In this document: positions 8,667-17,599 of the stretch, in pieces
How positions within the stretch are numbered: the stretch's first letter is position 1
Layout of the letters: each line of letters opens with the position of its first letter
Source of the DNA: Pukyongia sp963768085
GTDB taxonomy: Bacteria > Bacteroidota > Bacteroidia > Flavobacteriales > Flavobacteriaceae
Assembly (NCBI GenBank): GCA_963768085.1
Contig: CAVYGO010000002.1
Span: 310,001 to 374,000, forward strand
DNA length: 64,000 nt
Reading direction: 5' to 3'
Notes under the pieces: model-generated
Told to the model about the DNA's origin: nothing
The model's database searches: none
What the model saw: only the letters and a program-made list of their open reading frames with translations
Made by a program: the position numbers and the translations under genes

Positions 8667-8888
8667 ATGTTGAAATTCAGTTCTGATAACCTGCCCCAAA
8701 TGAATTTCAGAAAAGCTGTCAAAAGACCTATACCTATAGAATGTGCCCAGATCGATGAACCTTTCGAAGTGGAAACTATGGAGGGAACATTGCAAGGTAA
8801 AAAAGGGGATTGGTTGATGAGAGGAGTGAATGGAGAATTATACCCCTGCGATCGTGAGATCTTTGAAAAGACCTATGATCTAAAATAA
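8667..8888 (+). CDS. Small soluble protein, phage-type PGDYG-like domain
   Basis: This protein has 73 residues from ATG 8667; an in-frame TTG at 8649 would add six residues but sits in a T-run. The pattern of RPIPIECAQIDEPFEVETMEGTLQGKKGDWLMRGVNGELYPCDREIFEKTY is typical of small proteins found in phages and scattered bacterial loci (an IxxxA...F.V.T.EG...G..GDWL..G..GE.YPC...F...Y signature). No enzymatic residues are evident. It lies between the caspase fusion and the first TIR gene, 22 bp before the latter, so it is part of the operon. It may be an accessory or regulatory subunit; this is context only. Confidence 0.7.
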   Translation: MLKFSSDNLPQMNFRKAVKRPIPIECAQIDEPFEVETMEGTLQGKKGDWLMRGVNGELYPCDREIFEKTYDLK

Positions 8889-8910
8889 TTATACTAACTA
8901 AACAATATAT

Positions 8911-9924
8911 ATGTCGGACAACACGATTTTCTTCAGTTATTCAAGGGATAACTCAGATTTTGTACTCGGCGTCGCCAAAGAGTTAAGAGACGCCGGAGCC
9001 AATGTGTGGCTGGATCAGCTGGATATTAAACCCGGGACCCGCTGGGATAAATCTATCGAGACGGCTCTTGAGAAATCAACGACCCTGCTTGTGGTACTCT
9101 CTAAATCATCGGTCGCGTCGCATAATGTGATGGATGAGGTATCCTATGCTTTGGAAGAAGGTAAAACGGTGCTCCCGATCTTACTCGAAGAATGTGAAGT
9201 TCCATTCAGACTGAGACGACTTCAGTTTGCAGATTTCACCCAATCACGTGAATCTGGTATGCAGACGTTATTCAGGGCCTTACATATCGGTGAGGATATC
9301 GCAAATAAACCTGCAAGTGATCCTGTAAGGGAGAGTCCGCCTAAAAAACCAGCTGCTGCCGTCAGTAAGCAACCGTCTTCTCCTAAGAAGTCGATTAAAG
9401 CAACGCTTCTATATGTTATTGGAGGAATTCTTGCGGTCCTGGTTATTCTGTATTTCACCGGTGTGATCAATCTTGAAGACTCCAGCGACAAATTGAAGTT
9501 GAATATAGTTGAGACGGCTGCCAACGATGAGGAGGCCTGGAAGAACGCACAATCGCTCAATACTGCCAAGGCGTATCTCGATTATGCTGCCAAGTACTCT
9601 GAAGACGGCAAATATGTGCAGGAGGCATACGCCGCTATGGATGTTGTGTACAATTCCAGGGGAATCATAGAGTATTCCGAAGGTTCGGGAAGCGATAAGG
9701 AGAATTTTTTCCATGTATATAAAGGAGGTGTGGATGATAAGAGAAATACACCTGATGAAGGGAACTATATCATATCATTGGACGAATGGCCTGTGAACCT
9801 GGATCTGACGGGGACAAACTCCGGAGATACTGGCAACATTAATAAGAATCAGATTGCTACCGTAGAGCAGGTCCACCTGGCAGGCGATAAGGTATATTGC
9901 ACGATCAAATATCATCAGGAGTAA
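8911..9924 (+). CDS. TIR-domain protein with transmembrane anchor and C-terminal ectodomain
   Basis: Residues 4 to about 125 are a bacterial TIR domain: FFSYSRDNSDF, VWLDQLDIKPGTRW, VVLSKSSVAS, and Glu76 in NVMDEVSYAL at the position of the catalytic Glu of NAD-cleaving TIRs. A Pro/Lys linker leads to a membrane helix at about 165-184, preceded by Lys and followed by Glu/Asp, so the TIR is predicted inside and the C-terminal 150 residues outside. The ectodomain has a helical repeat-like part (AWKNAQSLNTAKAYLDYAAK) and a C-terminal beta-rich part. It is followed 15 bp later by a paralogue. The likely activity is NAD+ cleavage or nucleotide signalling upon an external or membrane cue; the activity is known for the family, and its triggering here is inferred. 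Confidence 0.85.
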   Translation: MSDNTIFFSYSRDNSDFVLGVAKELRDAGANVWLDQLDIKPGTRWDKSIETALEKSTTLLVVLSKSSVASHNVMDEVSYALEEGKTVLPILLEECEVPFRLRRLQFADFTQSRESGMQTLFRALHIGEDIANKPASDPVRESPPKKPAAAVSKQPSSPKKSIKATLLYVIGGILAVLVILYFTGVINLEDSSDKLKLNIVETAANDEEAWKNAQSLNTAKAYLDYAAKYSEDGKYVQEAYAAMDVVYNSRGIIEYSEGSGSDKENFFHVYKGGVDDKRNTPDEGNYIISLDEWPVNLDLTGTNSGDTGNINKNQIATVEQVHLAGDKVYCTIKYHQE

Positions 9925-9939
9925 TAAATTGTAAGTATT

Positions 9940-11172
9940 ATGTCTAAAAAGAAAATTTTTATCAGTTATTCCCGGGCCGATAGTGACTATGTATCCAGGC
10001 TAGTGGATGCGTTTAGAAGTAAGGGTTTCGATGTGTGGTTCGATAAAAATATCCGTTCGGGGAATGAATGGGATAACACTATAGAGCGGGAAATAAAGAA
10101 TGCCGATGCCATGGTTCTGATATTGTCCAACACCTCGGTGCAGTCTGACAATGTAAAGGACGAGATGTCTTACGCCATGCAACTTAGCAAAAATGTGATT
10201 CCCATAAAGATCGAAGAGTGTGATGTGCCCATGCGTTTGGCCAGGAAGCAGTTCATTGATTTCACCCAGGTAGGTTTCGACCAGGGTGTTAATCGTCTTG
10301 TGGATGATATCAGTCATGCACTTGATGTACCTGCACCAGAGGCCTCAGCCGCTAAGGCCGAACAAAAGCCTTTGGGCTCAACAGGTTCGGAAACCGTTCA
10401 GCAAAATAAGGCCAGCAATATAACTCAACCGAAAGAACATATAAGCAGGGAAACAGAAACCGCGCCTCATAGACAATCTTCAGGGAAGAAGAAGAAAAAT
10501 CCAATGATCTATGTCCTGGGCGTGGCCATTATCGCGCTTGCCATATGGGGAATTTACAGTATCTCATCTGGGGGAGAACATGACATGATGGCCATGTGTA
10601 AGGCAGACTGGGAAGAAATGGAAACCGCCGTAGCAAACGAGGAAGAAGAACTGGACGAACTGGCTGCTTTAGAAAAACATATCGAACTGTATGCGCCTTG
10701 TCCTCATGAGACAGAAGCTATGGACAGAATTTCATTTTTAAAGGCAATGGGTAGCGGGGATGCAAAAGAAGATTCTACTACGGATAATTCAGCTTCTATG
10801 TCCAATGCCAATTCCACAAATGATTCCCCTGAAGACAATGTCATGCCTGAAACTTCTGATATACAGGAAGAACCGGTCGAAATTATTGAAGAAGTGATCG
10901 AAGAGGTAGAAGTTGATGGCAATAACGTGACACAGGTAAATTATAGCGGTGGCGTATTTAAGCAGACAACTCCAAAATCATGGGTAGAAGAAAATGAAAA
11001 TGGAGAAAGGCTATGGACCGTAGTTAGAAGAAATAAAGATGCGGTATTCTTAAGAGAAGGTTCCGATGTGAAGATTAAATTGGACATTAGCAACTTTGCC
11101 ATTTTCTATTCTGATGCCAACACCGCACCATTTCAACTTTATACGATCACGGAATATTCAACAGATCTATAG
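9940..11172 (+). CDS. Second TIR-domain membrane protein with acidic ectodomain
   Basis: This 410-residue paralogue of the preceding gene has TIR residues 4 to about 125 (IFISYSRADSDY, VWFDKNIRSGNEW, LILSNTSVQS and putative catalytic Glu75 in NVKDEMSYAM). A long polar linker ends in KKKK and a membrane helix at about 189-206, again predicting TIR in, C-terminus out. The ectodomain has a short helical part with two Cys, a very acidic low-complexity stretch (about 265-325), and a C-terminal globular piece containing VNYSGGVFKQTTPKSWVEENENGE, which looks like a small lectin-like or binding fold but was not recognised. It is the last gene of the operon and ends 13 bp from a convergent MFS gene. 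Two TIR proteins with different ectodomains suggest a heteromeric receptor or alternative sensors. Confidence 0.84.
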   Translation: MSKKKIFISYSRADSDYVSRLVDAFRSKGFDVWFDKNIRSGNEWDNTIEREIKNADAMVLILSNTSVQSDNVKDEMSYAMQLSKNVIPIKIEECDVPMRLARKQFIDFTQVGFDQGVNRLVDDISHALDVPAPEASAAKAEQKPLGSTGSETVQQNKASNITQPKEHISRETETAPHRQSSGKKKKNPMIYVLGVAIIALAIWGIYSISSGGEHDMMAMCKADWEEMETAVANEEEELDELAALEKHIELYAPCPHETEAMDRISFLKAMGSGDAKEDSTTDNSASMSNANSTNDSPEDNVMPETSDIQEEPVEIIEEVIEEVEVDGNNVTQVNYSGGVFKQTTPKSWVEENENGERLWTVVRRNKDAVFLREGSDVKIKLDISNFAIFYSDANTAPFQLYTITEYSTDL

Positions 11173-11185
11173 ATACATCCCTCGA

Positions 11186-12373
11186 TCATTTCTTCCTTAA
11201 TGCGAATAAAATGATCAGGGAAAAGAGTGAACAGATCGCAAATCCAATAAAAAGGGGTAGCGCGGTATCTCCCACATAACGACCAATCCAAGTGCTCATT
11301 GGCACTGCCATCATAGTGGACAGGAAACCGGTTATTGCAGCACCTATCCCTGCAATATGCCCAACAGGTTCCATAGCCAGGGCACGTAAATTTCCGAAGA
11401 GAAATCCCACACAGAAGAATTGAATTCCGAAGAAGGTCAGGAGAACAATGATCCCCGGATTATCACTTCCGAAAAAGAATAATATATACAGTAGGGAAGT
11501 GGCAAAGTAACCAATCAATGCCAGGGTAACCAACCGTTTCATCCCATAGCGCAGGACGAAGGTCGCATTCAGAAGAATTGCCGCACCAACTGCAATTGCC
11601 AGCCCTGCGAAGATATACGGAAACTCTTCCTTGAGTCCGTATTGCTCTTGAAATATCTGCTGGGAACTACTCAGGTAGACCAGGAAGGATCCCACTACAA
11701 AACCGGAGATCACGGTATAGCCCATGGTGGTTTTGTGTTTCAGAACTTCTTTAAAACCTTCGGAAATAATAGCAGGTGTAAAGCGGATCTTATTTTCTTC
11801 CGAAAGGGTTTCAGGCTGTCGCTTCCAAAACCAAAATGCCACCAGCAGGCTGATGATGATCTGCACGTAAAAAATGCCTTGCCAGTTATGAAGTTCAAGC
11901 ACCAGCTTTCCCATAGCCGGCGCCACGATGGGAACCAATAGAAACACCACCGTAACAAAGGACATGATACGCGCCATATAATCACCTGAATACTTATCCC
12001 GGATAATGGCAATAGCGATCGTTCGGGGAGAGGAGAGCCCGATTCCCTGTAAGATCCTGCCTGCTACCATTACTTCAAGGGTAGTGGCATAGACACAAAT
12101 AAAACTTGAGAGTATAAAAATGATAAATCCGAAATAGACTACAGATTTTCTGCCCAAACTATCGGACAAAGGGCCGAATAAAAGTGGCCCGATCCCCAGG
12201 CCCAGAAAGATCATTGTGATTAACAGCTGATTGTCGATCAATCTGCTGCTACCAATGGCAAGGCCAATAATATCAAGGGCTGGTAACAGGGCGTCTATTG
12301 CCAGGGCTACCACCGACATTAGAGCTGCCATTAATGCTATGAACTCTAACTGCGAAGATTTTGGCTCAGACAT
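11186..12373 (-). CDS. Bcr/CflA-family multidrug efflux MFS transporter
   Basis: This is a 395-residue, twelve-helix major facilitator. The family signature GPLLFGPLSDSLGRKSVVYFG appears after helix 2, with GRILQGIGLSSPRTIAIAIIRDKYSG in the helix 4-5 region, both characteristic of the Bcr/CflA drug:H+ antiporter branch. It sits in the inner membrane and probably exports hydrophobic drugs or metabolites. It is convergent with the TIR operon (13 bp apart) and divergent from the EF-G paralogue. A GATCATTT/AAATGATC inverted repeat spans its 3' end (11194-11216) and may help end transcription. Confidence 0.88.
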   Translation of the reverse strand: MSEPKSSQLEFIALMAALMSVVALAIDALLPALDIIGLAIGSSRLIDNQLLITMIFLGLGIGPLLFGPLSDSLGRKSVVYFGFIIFILSSFICVYATTLEVMVAGRILQGIGLSSPRTIAIAIIRDKYSGDYMARIMSFVTVVFLLVPIVAPAMGKLVLELHNWQGIFYVQIIISLLVAFWFWKRQPETLSEENKIRFTPAIISEGFKEVLKHKTTMGYTVISGFVVGSFLVYLSSSQQIFQEQYGLKEEFPYIFAGLAIAVGAAILLNATFVLRYGMKRLVTLALIGYFATSLLYILFFFGSDNPGIIVLLTFFGIQFFCVGFLFGNLRALAMEPVGHIAGIGAAITGFLSTMMAVPMSTWIGRYVGDTALPLFIGFAICSLFSLIILFALRKK

Positions 12374-12449
12374 TTGGCAAAAGTAGTTTATTATTACTAT
12401 ATTAATTCCGTCTTAGCGCTCAATCTACAGGACTCAACTTTTTACGAAA

Positions 12450-12482
12450 ACCTAACATTTATCATATTTTAAAAAGTTAGGT
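12450..12482. promoter_or_regulatory. Inverted repeat in divergent intergenic region
   Basis: ACCTAAC (12450-12456) and its exact reverse complement GTTAGGT (12476-12482) are separated by 19 AT-rich bases between the MFS transporter and the EF-G paralogue. The spacing fits an operator for a dimeric regulator or a loose hairpin. No regulator is known, so this is tentative. Confidence 0.3.
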
Positions 12483-12542
12483 CTGCATAGCTTTAAGGTT
12501 TGAAATTTTAATCGATCGTTAACCAATCAATACTACTGCAAA

Positions 12543-14669
12543 ATGAAAGTATTCGACAACAAACATATAAAGAACGTTGTGTTCGTAGGAGCGCACCGTT
12601 CTGGAAAAACCACCTTGTCTGAGACCATGCTTTTCGAAGCTGGTCTTTTAAATAGAAGAGGGTCCGTAGAGCAAAACAATACCGTATCAGATTACCACGA
12701 AATAGAGCACCAGAGAGGTGCTTCTGTTTTTGCTACCCCTTTGCATACGGAATGGCGGAATTACAAAATTAATATCATAGATACCCCGGGTCTGGATGAT
12801 TTCATCGGTGAGATCATTTCTTCCATACGTGTGGCAGATACTATTGTAACCGTGGTAAATGCGAAGCACGGAGCCGATATAGGGACAGAGATCATCTGGA
12901 ATTATATCGACAGATATCACAAGCCCACCGTGTTTGTGATCAATAAAATAGATTCTGAAAAAGCCAACTTTGATGATAGTGTCCAAAGTTTGAAACAACT
13001 GGTGGGTAATAATGCCACCCTTATTCAATATCCGATCAAGATGGATGGTGCACAATGTATAATTGATGTACTGAAAATGAAGTGTTATAAATTTGGCCCC
13101 GAAGGAGGGAAGCCGGAGAAACTGGAAATTCCTGAAGATGAGAAAGAGAAGGCTGAAGCCTTACACAACGAATTGGTTGAAAAAGCAGCTGAAAACGATG
13201 AGGAACTGATGGAGATGTATTTTGAAAAAGGCACCTTGAACGAAGACGAATTGCGACAGGGAATAAAACTGGGGATGTTGAACCACGACCTGTTCCCGGT
13301 ATTCTGTGTATCTGCACTTAAGGATATGGGAACCGGAAGATTGATGGGCTTTATCGATAATGTAGCACCTTCGGCTGCCGATCTGCGTCCCGAGCAAAGT
13401 GTGGAAGGTGATGAGATCAAGCGCAGTGTCGATGCAGATACTACGCTTTTTGTATTTAAAACCCTGTATCAGCAAAATTTAGGAAAGGTAACTTTCTTCA
13501 AAGTAAAATCGGGTGAGGTAAACGCCAACGACAAACTGTATAATTCGAGAACGGGAGAAGTTGAAACACTGAATCAGTTGTTTATTATGGACGGGAAGGT
13601 AAAACATCCGGTCAATAAGCTAACACAAGGTGATATTGGAGCTACCACCAAGTTAAAATCGACAGAAACCAACGATACATTAAACGAAAAGGAAAACGGG
13701 CCGACGATCAAACCGATAAAGTTCCCGCAGAACCGTATTGAAAAAACAGTTTCAGCGGTACATTCAGCTGAAGATGAAAAACTGAACGATGCGTTAAAAC
13801 GTATTCATGCTCAGGATCCTACCTTGAAACTGAGATACAATAATGAAACCCATCAAACCGTAATAGGTTGCCAGGGAGAACTTCATTTACTGACTATCTC
13901 CTGGGCTTTGAAGAATATATACGATGTTGAGGCCAATTTTGAGATTCCAAAGATATCCTACAGGGAGACTATCCAGCGAAGTGCTACTGCCAATTACCGA
14001 CACAAAAAACAATCGGGGGGAAGTGGCCAGTTTGGAGAGGTACACCTAAAGATAGAACCCTATTTCGAAGGTATGGCGGAGCCGGAAGGCTTTAATATTC
14101 GAGGAAAGGAAGAGATCAGTCTGCCCTGGGGCGGAAAGCTCATTTTCTACAATTGTATAGTAGGAGGGGTGATTGATATACGTTATTTACCTTCCATTAT
14201 GAAAGGTATCCAGGAAGTGATGGAATCAGGACCACTCACCAAATCGTACGCACGTGATATCCGGGTGATGGTGTACGATGGCAAGATGCACGCGGTGGAT
14301 TCGAATGATATTTCGTTTAAGATCGCGGGAGCTCATGCTTTTAAAGAAGCCTTTGTAAATGCAAATCCGAAGTTACTGGAACCCATAGACGAAGTGACCA
14401 TTAAAGCTCCCGAAGCCATGGTAGGTAATGTAATGACAGATCTCCAGTCGAGGAGGGCCCTTATCCAGGGCGTGGATTCGGAAGATCGCTACCAGGTGCT
14501 TAAAGCGCTGATCCCGAGAGGTGAGATGAGTAATTTCTCCTCCCAGTTGCGATCATTAACCCAGGGAAGGGCGAATTTCACATCTGTTTTCCACAGTTAC
14601 CGGGCCGTACCAACGAATATTCAGAAGCGGTTAACGGAAACGAAGGAAGCTGTAGAACAGGATAAATAA
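12543..14669 (+). CDS. EF-G paralogue (FusA2/EF-G2 type) with altered GTPase site
   Basis: This 708-residue protein has the full five-domain architecture of elongation factor G. The P-loop is GAHRSGKT (16-23) instead of GHIDAGKT. G3 is DTPGLDD (80-86), so Leu84 replaces the catalytic His of canonical DTPGHVD. G4 is NKID, and switch I reads HQRGASV instead of ERGITI. Domain IV keeps a GGSGQFGEV-like loop and a long domain V. Such paralogues coexist with FusA in Bacteroidota; in Bacteroides thetaiotaomicron an EF-G2 has been reported to support translocation without GTP hydrolysis and to matter under carbon starvation. The sequence agrees with reduced GTPase activity, but the role here is inferred. 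A 128-residue coiled-coil gene follows 117 bp later. Confidence 0.88.
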   Translation: MKVFDNKHIKNVVFVGAHRSGKTTLSETMLFEAGLLNRRGSVEQNNTVSDYHEIEHQRGASVFATPLHTEWRNYKINIIDTPGLDDFIGEIISSIRVADTIVTVVNAKHGADIGTEIIWNYIDRYHKPTVFVINKIDSEKANFDDSVQSLKQLVGNNATLIQYPIKMDGAQCIIDVLKMKCYKFGPEGGKPEKLEIPEDEKEKAEALHNELVEKAAENDEELMEMYFEKGTLNEDELRQGIKLGMLNHDLFPVFCVSALKDMGTGRLMGFIDNVAPSAADLRPEQSVEGDEIKRSVDADTTLFVFKTLYQQNLGKVTFFKVKSGEVNANDKLYNSRTGEVETLNQLFIMDGKVKHPVNKLTQGDIGATTKLKSTETNDTLNEKENGPTIKPIKFPQNRIEKTVSAVHSAEDEKLNDALKRIHAQDPTLKLRYNNETHQTVIGCQGELHLLTISWALKNIYDVEANFEIPKISYRETIQRSATANYRHKKQSGGSGQFGEVHLKIEPYFEGMAEPEGFNIRGKEEISLPWGGKLIFYNCIVGGVIDIRYLPSIMKGIQEVMESGPLTKSYARDIRVMVYDGKMHAVDSNDISFKIAGAHAFKEAFVNANPKLLEPIDEVTIKAPEAMVGNVMTDLQSRRALIQGVDSEDRYQVLKALIPRGEMSNFSSQLRSLTQGRANFTSVFHSYRAVPTNIQKRLTETKEAVEQDK

Positions 14670-14786
14670 GTGAGCAGTGATTCAATGTAAGTTCGCGTGA
14701 TTTTCCAACGGAAAATTGTATCGAGAACAACATGAAATTAAAAATATTTATAAGAACTATCTAATAATCTAAATACCCATAGAACT

Positions 14787-15173
14787 ATGCAGACACAAGT
14801 GCGTTATTTAAGTGATTTGAAGTTTAACCTGGAGACCTGGAGACGGGAACTGCGCTTTCATTTTGAAGAGATGGATACATTTCAGGAGAAGTTGGAAGAG
14901 ATTGCAGTGCGTGAATTCGGGCAGGATGCCAGGAAATCGTTAGAGAATTTTCAAAATCGGATCATGATCGAGAAAGCAGCGATCGCTAAATTAAAACATA
15001 GGTGTAAGAATAAATTACGGAATATACACTTGGCGGACCTCCGTGAAAATGTTGACGGCCGTTTGAGAAATGAGCAATCAACCCTGAAAGAGGATATGCG
15101 AACCTATATTAAGTTGCATTATGACCTCAAGGAGGAAATGATGAATTATTTTGTAGAATATTTAGTAGAATAG
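14787..15173 (+). CDS. Conserved coiled-coil protein of unknown function
   Basis: This 128-residue, almost entirely helical, charged protein has no signal peptide or membrane segment. Heptad-like patterns (FHFEEMDTFQEKLEEIAVREFG, then ENFQNRIMIEKAAIAKLKHRCKNKL) suggest coiled-coil dimerisation. I do not recognise a functional family. It follows the EF-G paralogue and is closed by a terminator hairpin at 15201, so it may be cotranscribed with it or have its own promoter in the 117-bp gap. Confidence 0.72.
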   Translation: MQTQVRYLSDLKFNLETWRRELRFHFEEMDTFQEKLEEIAVREFGQDARKSLENFQNRIMIEKAAIAKLKHRCKNKLRNIHLADLRENVDGRLRNEQSTLKEDMRTYIKLHYDLKEEMMNYFVEYLVE

Positions 15174-15200
15174 ACTAACCAACAATTATGAATTTGCAGA

Positions 15201-15230
15201 ACCACATCCTGATGGCAGGGTGTGGTTTTG
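15201..15230 (+). terminator. Rho-independent terminator
   Basis: AACCACATCCTG, loop ATGG, then CAGGGTGTGGTT forms a 12-bp stem with one G-U pair followed by T-rich sequence. It lies 27 bp after the coiled-coil gene and fits a terminator for it. Confidence 0.7.
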
Positions 15231-15291
15231 TATTTTCGAAACATTAGAAAAGCGGATAAAGAATTTTATCTTTACCAAAAATCAGTATTGC

Positions 15292-16317
15292 ATGAATAAA
15301 GAAAACCGGGTATTACAGCCTTATACGATGGGTGATCTCGAATTACCCAACCGGGTGGTGATGGCACCTATGACCCGCAGCCGGGCCACAAATGCGGAGC
15401 ATGCTCCCGAAGCGGGCCTCCATGATGTTTATTACGCTCAGCGTTCCACGGCAGGACTTATCATCACCGAAGGGGCGCAGGTCTCCAAAAGGGGAGTAGG
15501 GTACATACATACACCCGGAATCTATAGTGATGTACAGGTGGAAGGCTGGAAAAAAGTTACAAAAGCCGTTCATGAAGCCGGGGGACGAATATTTATACAA
15601 TTATGGCATGTGGGGCGTATCTCACATCCCAATTTCCATGAAGGTGAATTGCCATTGGCGCCTTCGGCATTGAATCCGGAGGTGAAATCGTACACTCCCG
15701 ATGGATTCAAGGATACCGTTACACCGAAAGAAATGACGCTTGAAGACATTGAGAATACAAAACAAGAGTTTGTACAGGCTGCCAAAAATGCGATGGAGGC
15801 TGGCTTCGATGGCGTGGAGATCCACTCATCCAATGGGTATTTATTTCACCAGTTCTTCAGTGGGAGTAGTAACATACGAAAAGATGGTTATGGGGGGAGT
15901 AGGGAAAACAGGACAAAATTCTTCTTTGAAGTCCTTGATGCTATGAAGGAAGTAATGCCTGAGAATAGGATAGGAGTGCGGTTTAATCCTTCGTTACATG
16001 GTATGGCCGGTATTTCGGTGGATAAGGAAACCTTGCCAACTTTCGATTATATCATAGAAAAACTGGATGCCGACTACAACCTCGCATACGTGCATCTGTC
16101 GGAGCCTTTTACTGATGTATCCGAAGTTCCTTTTGCCGAAACACAGATCGCCAAACGATATCGCCCGAAATACAGTGGAACTCTGATGGTCAACACTAGT
16201 TTCAACCTGGAACGAGCGAATAAGGTACTGGAAGATGGCGATGCCGACCTGGTTGCGTTTGGAAGGCTTTTTGTTTCCAATCCCGATCTGGTAGGCCGAT
16301 TCCGTGAACGGTATTGA
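15292..16317 (+). CDS. Alkene reductase, Old Yellow Enzyme family (NemA-like)
   Basis: This FMN-dependent ene-reductase of about 341 residues starts at ATG 15292 (MNKENRVLQPYTMGDLELPN); the frame open from 15220 has no support because it overlaps the terminator hairpin. Family features are NRVVMAPMTRSRA, IITEGAQVS, GGRIFIQLWHVGRISH, the His-containing HSSNGYLFHQFFS active-site segment, RENRTKFFFEVLDA, and the C-terminal phosphate-binding VAFGRLFVSNPDL. It reduces activated C=C bonds (enones, maleimides, nitro compounds) with NAD(P)H in the cytoplasm. It is monocistronic and convergent with the HtrA-like gene. Confidence 0.93.
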   Translation: MNKENRVLQPYTMGDLELPNRVVMAPMTRSRATNAEHAPEAGLHDVYYAQRSTAGLIITEGAQVSKRGVGYIHTPGIYSDVQVEGWKKVTKAVHEAGGRIFIQLWHVGRISHPNFHEGELPLAPSALNPEVKSYTPDGFKDTVTPKEMTLEDIENTKQEFVQAAKNAMEAGFDGVEIHSSNGYLFHQFFSGSSNIRKDGYGGSRENRTKFFFEVLDAMKEVMPENRIGVRFNPSLHGMAGISVDKETLPTFDYIIEKLDADYNLAYVHLSEPFTDVSEVPFAETQIAKRYRPKYSGTLMVNTSFNLERANKVLEDGDADLVAFGRLFVSNPDLVGRFRERY

Positions 16318-16457
16318 AATGGCTCGATGGGATAAGGATACCTTTTATACCCAGGGAAAAGAAGGATATATCGATTACCAAGCCAAAACGACAAGGCCTG
16401 TTTGAAAATAGGAGAGGGGCTAACCCGGCTTTTACATGGTTCACAATGCCCTGGTTA

Positions 16458-17474
16458 TTATTTTCGTTTGAGTGTGATTATCTTCCCGTTACGCAATATG
16501 GTAAGTTGTAAGGGAGTGGATTGATCGATGCTACTTGCGAATTCGGCCAACTTATCCATTGTATTGTCACTGGTGTTATACCTGATATCGTTCAAGGCCA
16601 GGATGATATCGCCTCCCAGGATCAACTTCATGCCTCCAAGGTTAACTTCGGTATCACCGCCTTTAACACCCATCTGCCCGAAGATAGATTCGTTAACAAC
16701 GCGTTCCACAAGGATGGCTTCTTTCTGCGGGACATTAAGGATATTCGTTTGCCTTTCATTGAGCGATTTCAGATCGGCACCTAGCCATGGCATTTTATTG
16801 TTGAGAAGTAACCTCGCAGCCAGGTTCGAGGTAGTTGCGTAGCCAATTCCTTCGAATCCTCCGGATTTCGTTATAATATTACTTACGATCCCGACAACTT
16901 CACCTTTTAAGTTAAACATAGGGCCTCCTGAATTCCCGGTGTTGATGGCAGCATCGGTTTGAATGAATTCGGTGGTTGTAAACGGATTTTGTCCGTTACC
17001 TTGTCTTCGGAAGCTGCTCACATAACCGGACGACAGTGAAGCATCGAGTCCGAAGGGAGCTCCGATCACAAATATGCGTTCGCCTATTTTCAAAGCATCG
17101 GAATCACCGAAGCTAACGGTAACCGGATTTATCCTCGGCCTGAAAAGTCTGATAAGTGCGATATCCGCGCTTTTGTAAATAGATTCTATCGAGGCCGGAA
17201 TAAGATCACCATCCGGGAACAGTACCTGTATCTTTTCAGGAACGGTAACCACATGAGCTGCCGTAACTACCAGGCGATCTGAGATCATAAACCCGGAGCC
17301 CAGACCATCCTGATCTACCATCCTGGAAGTGCTGTTCGAAGTGCGGACCAGCTCTTTTTGTTGTGTGAGAATAACGACAACCGCAGGACTTACCTTTTTG
17401 TATAGTTCGGAAAGGTCCTGGGCAGTTACGAAGAAGCTGCAAAGTAAGGTAGTTAGTAGAATAGTGTGTTTCAT
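16458..17474 (-). CDS. Periplasmic trypsin-like serine protease with PDZ domain (HtrA/DegP-like)
   Basis: This is an S1C protease of about 338 residues. I choose ATG 17474, which yields signal peptide MKHTILLTTLLCSFFVTAQ; the frame from 17558 would add 28 odd residues. The catalytic triad is His74 (VVTAAHVV), Asp104 (SADIALIRL) and Ser182 (NTGNSGGPMF). The last roughly 120 residues form one PDZ-like domain (GGDIILALNDI). The protein is shorter than two-PDZ DegP and is probably a periplasmic protein-quality protease, though a more specialised role is possible. It is convergent with the ene-reductase. Confidence 0.9.
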   Translation of the reverse strand: MKHTILLTTLLCSFFVTAQDLSELYKKVSPAVVVILTQQKELVRTSNSTSRMVDQDGLGSGFMISDRLVVTAAHVVTVPEKIQVLFPDGDLIPASIESIYKSADIALIRLFRPRINPVTVSFGDSDALKIGERIFVIGAPFGLDASLSSGYVSSFRRQGNGQNPFTTTEFIQTDAAINTGNSGGPMFNLKGEVVGIVSNIITKSGGFEGIGYATTSNLAARLLLNNKMPWLGADLKSLNERQTNILNVPQKEAILVERVVNESIFGQMGVKGGDTEVNLGGMKLILGGDIILALNDIRYNTSDNTMDKLAEFASSIDQSTPLQLTILRNGKIITLKRK

Positions 17475-17599
17475 AGTGAGCATGGAATAAGAGTTGAATA
17501 GGCGTACAATACGAAATGTAAAATTAAATAATCTTATGCAGTAAAAGCAGCATTGCAACGTTTAAATATCATCATTGTGTAGAGGTATAGTTTTTGTGG

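Noticed and set aside
3875..11172. Known CBASS, Thoeris or gasdermin system
   Set aside because: No CD-NTase, ThsA/SIR2 or gasdermin-like gene is seen in the operon, although TIR and caspase components overlap with such systems.
15220..15291. Earlier start of the ene-reductase
   Set aside because: These codons overlap the terminator hairpin and encode residues absent from the family; the ATG at 15292 gives the expected N-terminus.
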